Source of the DNA: Diplonema papillatum
Lineage: Eukaryota > Euglenozoa > Diplonemea > Diplonemida > Diplonemidae
NCBI GenBank assembly: GCA_030068145.1
Contig: JAPJBO010000766.1
Location: forward strand, 1-64,000
Length of the DNA stretch: 64,000 nt
Direction of reading: 5' to 3'
The notes below the pieces were generated by a model that had not been told where the DNA came from, ran no database searches, and was given only the letters and a program-made list of their open reading frames with translations. The translations under genes and the position numbers were made by a program. This document shows, in pieces, positions 63,297 through 64,000 of the stretch (the stretch's first letter is position 1; every line of letters begins with the position of its first letter).

Positions 63297-63941
63297 TTAA
63301 GTTCCTCGCTTAATTTGCTTAAGCTTTTTCGTAGCCTTGAGCGTGTGCGATACCGCTGGGTTTCTCTTGCATTTTGAGATATGGTGGCGTAGACTTTTGA
63401 AGCACGCTTTCCCTGCGGTCCGTCCGTCGTTGTTGCAGTATGGGCATTTGCGTTTTCCGAGGGCTTTCTGCGCCGCCTTTCGTACTGGGCTTGTTGCTAG
63501 AGTCATCTCTTTGCAGTGTAGCATGTGTGTACGGAGGCCTTTGGCGCCTCTGAACTTGTTGCCTGCGTCCGTGGTACTTGCTTTGCAGGCTGGGCATGCC
63601 CAAATAAGCGTTCCTTCATGTTGTGTTGTTTCTTCGGATGAGGTCTCGTCGTCTGAGGTAGGGGTGTCCCCTCGCAGTTCTTCGAGCAGTTCGAGTGTTT
63701 GTGTCGGGTCCGTGTCGGTGAGGTCTTCTTTCGTGTACAGGAACATGTACGTGGCGTTGTCTGTGTACGTAGGTTCCCGGCGGGAGTGTGACGTGGTTTC
63801 GTTGTTGTAATGTGTCCAGTTTTGATCTGTGAAAGGGGTGCGGTCACGTTTGTGGATGGTGTAGTGGCCGGCGTTCTCTCTTCCAGTGTGTGTTACTAGA
63901 GCTTGGAGTTCGTATTTGTGTTCGTAGGGTGGGATCAGCTG
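63297..63941 (-). CDS. C-terminus of a USP-type deubiquitinase fused to two C2HC zinc fingers
   Basis: On the minus strand the frame is open from 63941 to a TAA at 63297. It begins LIPPYEHKYELQALVTHTGR, ENAGHYTIHKRDRTPF, NWTHYNNETT and NATYMFLYTKEDL: the 'Y.L.A.v.H.G....GHYt......W...dD......aY.LfY' signature of the UCH/USP catalytic C-terminus, with catalytic His in GHY and Asn where Asp/Asn is expected. An acidic linker follows, then CPACKASTTDAGNKFRGAKG with THMLHC, and CPYCNNDGRTAGKACFKSL with HHISKC, two C2-H-C fingers, and a basic tail. A TGA just upstream beside GTGACAG suggests a splice acceptor near 63939. The N-terminal Cys box lies outside the window. Confidence 0.65.
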   Translation of the reverse strand, partial: QLIPPYEHKYELQALVTHTGRENAGHYTIHKRDRTPFTDQNWTHYNNETTSHSRREPTYTDNATYMFLYTKEDLTDTDPTQTLELLEELRGDTPTSDDETSSEETTQHEGTLIWACPACKASTTDAGNKFRGAKGLRTHMLHCKEMTLATSPVRKAAQKALGKRKCPYCNNDGRTAGKACFKSLRHHISKCKRNPAVSHTLKATKKLKQIKRGT

Positions 63942-64000
63942 TCACTGGGGTTCGATTTTCGTTTGCGAACTCGTTCCGTCTAAGACACAGTAGTAATGTG

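Overview
The window looks like a repeat-laden nuclear contig from a GC-rich protist. Supporting signs: long open reading frames with strong G/C third positions, reading-frame jumps that GT...AG introns resolve, expanded micro- and minisatellites (66 AGC codons, about 42 copies of a 26-bp unit), several classes of retro- and DNA transposon, and two pieces of cytosolic-type LSU rRNA lying 11 kb apart. Three features recall Euglenozoa (kinetoplastids, diplonemids, euglenids): a metacaspase-like protein with an acylation-type N-terminus and no catalytic residues, an EF-hand-like 'LF..Y' module protein, and dispersed LSU rRNA pieces. I infer a diplonemid-like or related flagellate, with modest confidence.

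Layout. 1-4.8 kb: a tyrosine-recombinase (DIRS/Ngaro-class) retrotransposon with a gag-like tail, RT-RNase H and a tyrosine recombinase bracketed by two apparently identical 297-bp repeats. 4.9-5.3 kb: a foldback MITE and an orphan 3' exon. 5.8-10 kb: a large Pro/Ser/His/Gln-rich protein. 10.6-10.8 and 22.3-22.55 kb (minus strand): two LSU rRNA segments. 11.8-21.6 kb: a multi-exon gene (exons A-D) with three partial copies of its 5' exon upstream and introns full of tandem repeats. 24.2-33.1 kb: a pseudo-metacaspase gene with three copies of its 5' end and three of its 3' end. 34-43 kb: intergenic repeats, including a clean hAT-type MITE with its empty site, two tRNA-headed SINE-like elements, and LINE and hAT remnants. 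44.3-47.6 kb: a type II membrane protein with three DUF3431-like repeats and a decayed copy of its C-terminus. 48.3-49.5 kb: an EGF/transmembrane gene fragment and a possible LINE 5' end. 50.4-53.3 kb: a DNA transposon with 18-bp inverted termini. 53.3-54.6 kb: inverted satellites and a 133-nt hairpin. 55.4-57.6 kb (minus strand): an AT-hook gene invaded by a 26-bp satellite. 58-63 kb: duplicated tracts, a LINE tail, an intron made of tandem splice-site units and a tRNA-like tandem array. 63.3-63.94 kb (minus strand): the C-terminus of a USP-type deubiquitinase followed by two zinc fingers.

Two themes recur. Most protein genes have truncated copies of their own terminal exons next to them. 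A modular dispersed sequence (core GGTCACCCGGAGACTTTAAA) recurs at the 3' ends of introns and at the junctions of those duplicated fragments, so it may be an introner-like element that helps build this architecture. All gene models are read by eye. Splice junctions rest on frame restoration and GT/AG sites, not on transcript evidence.
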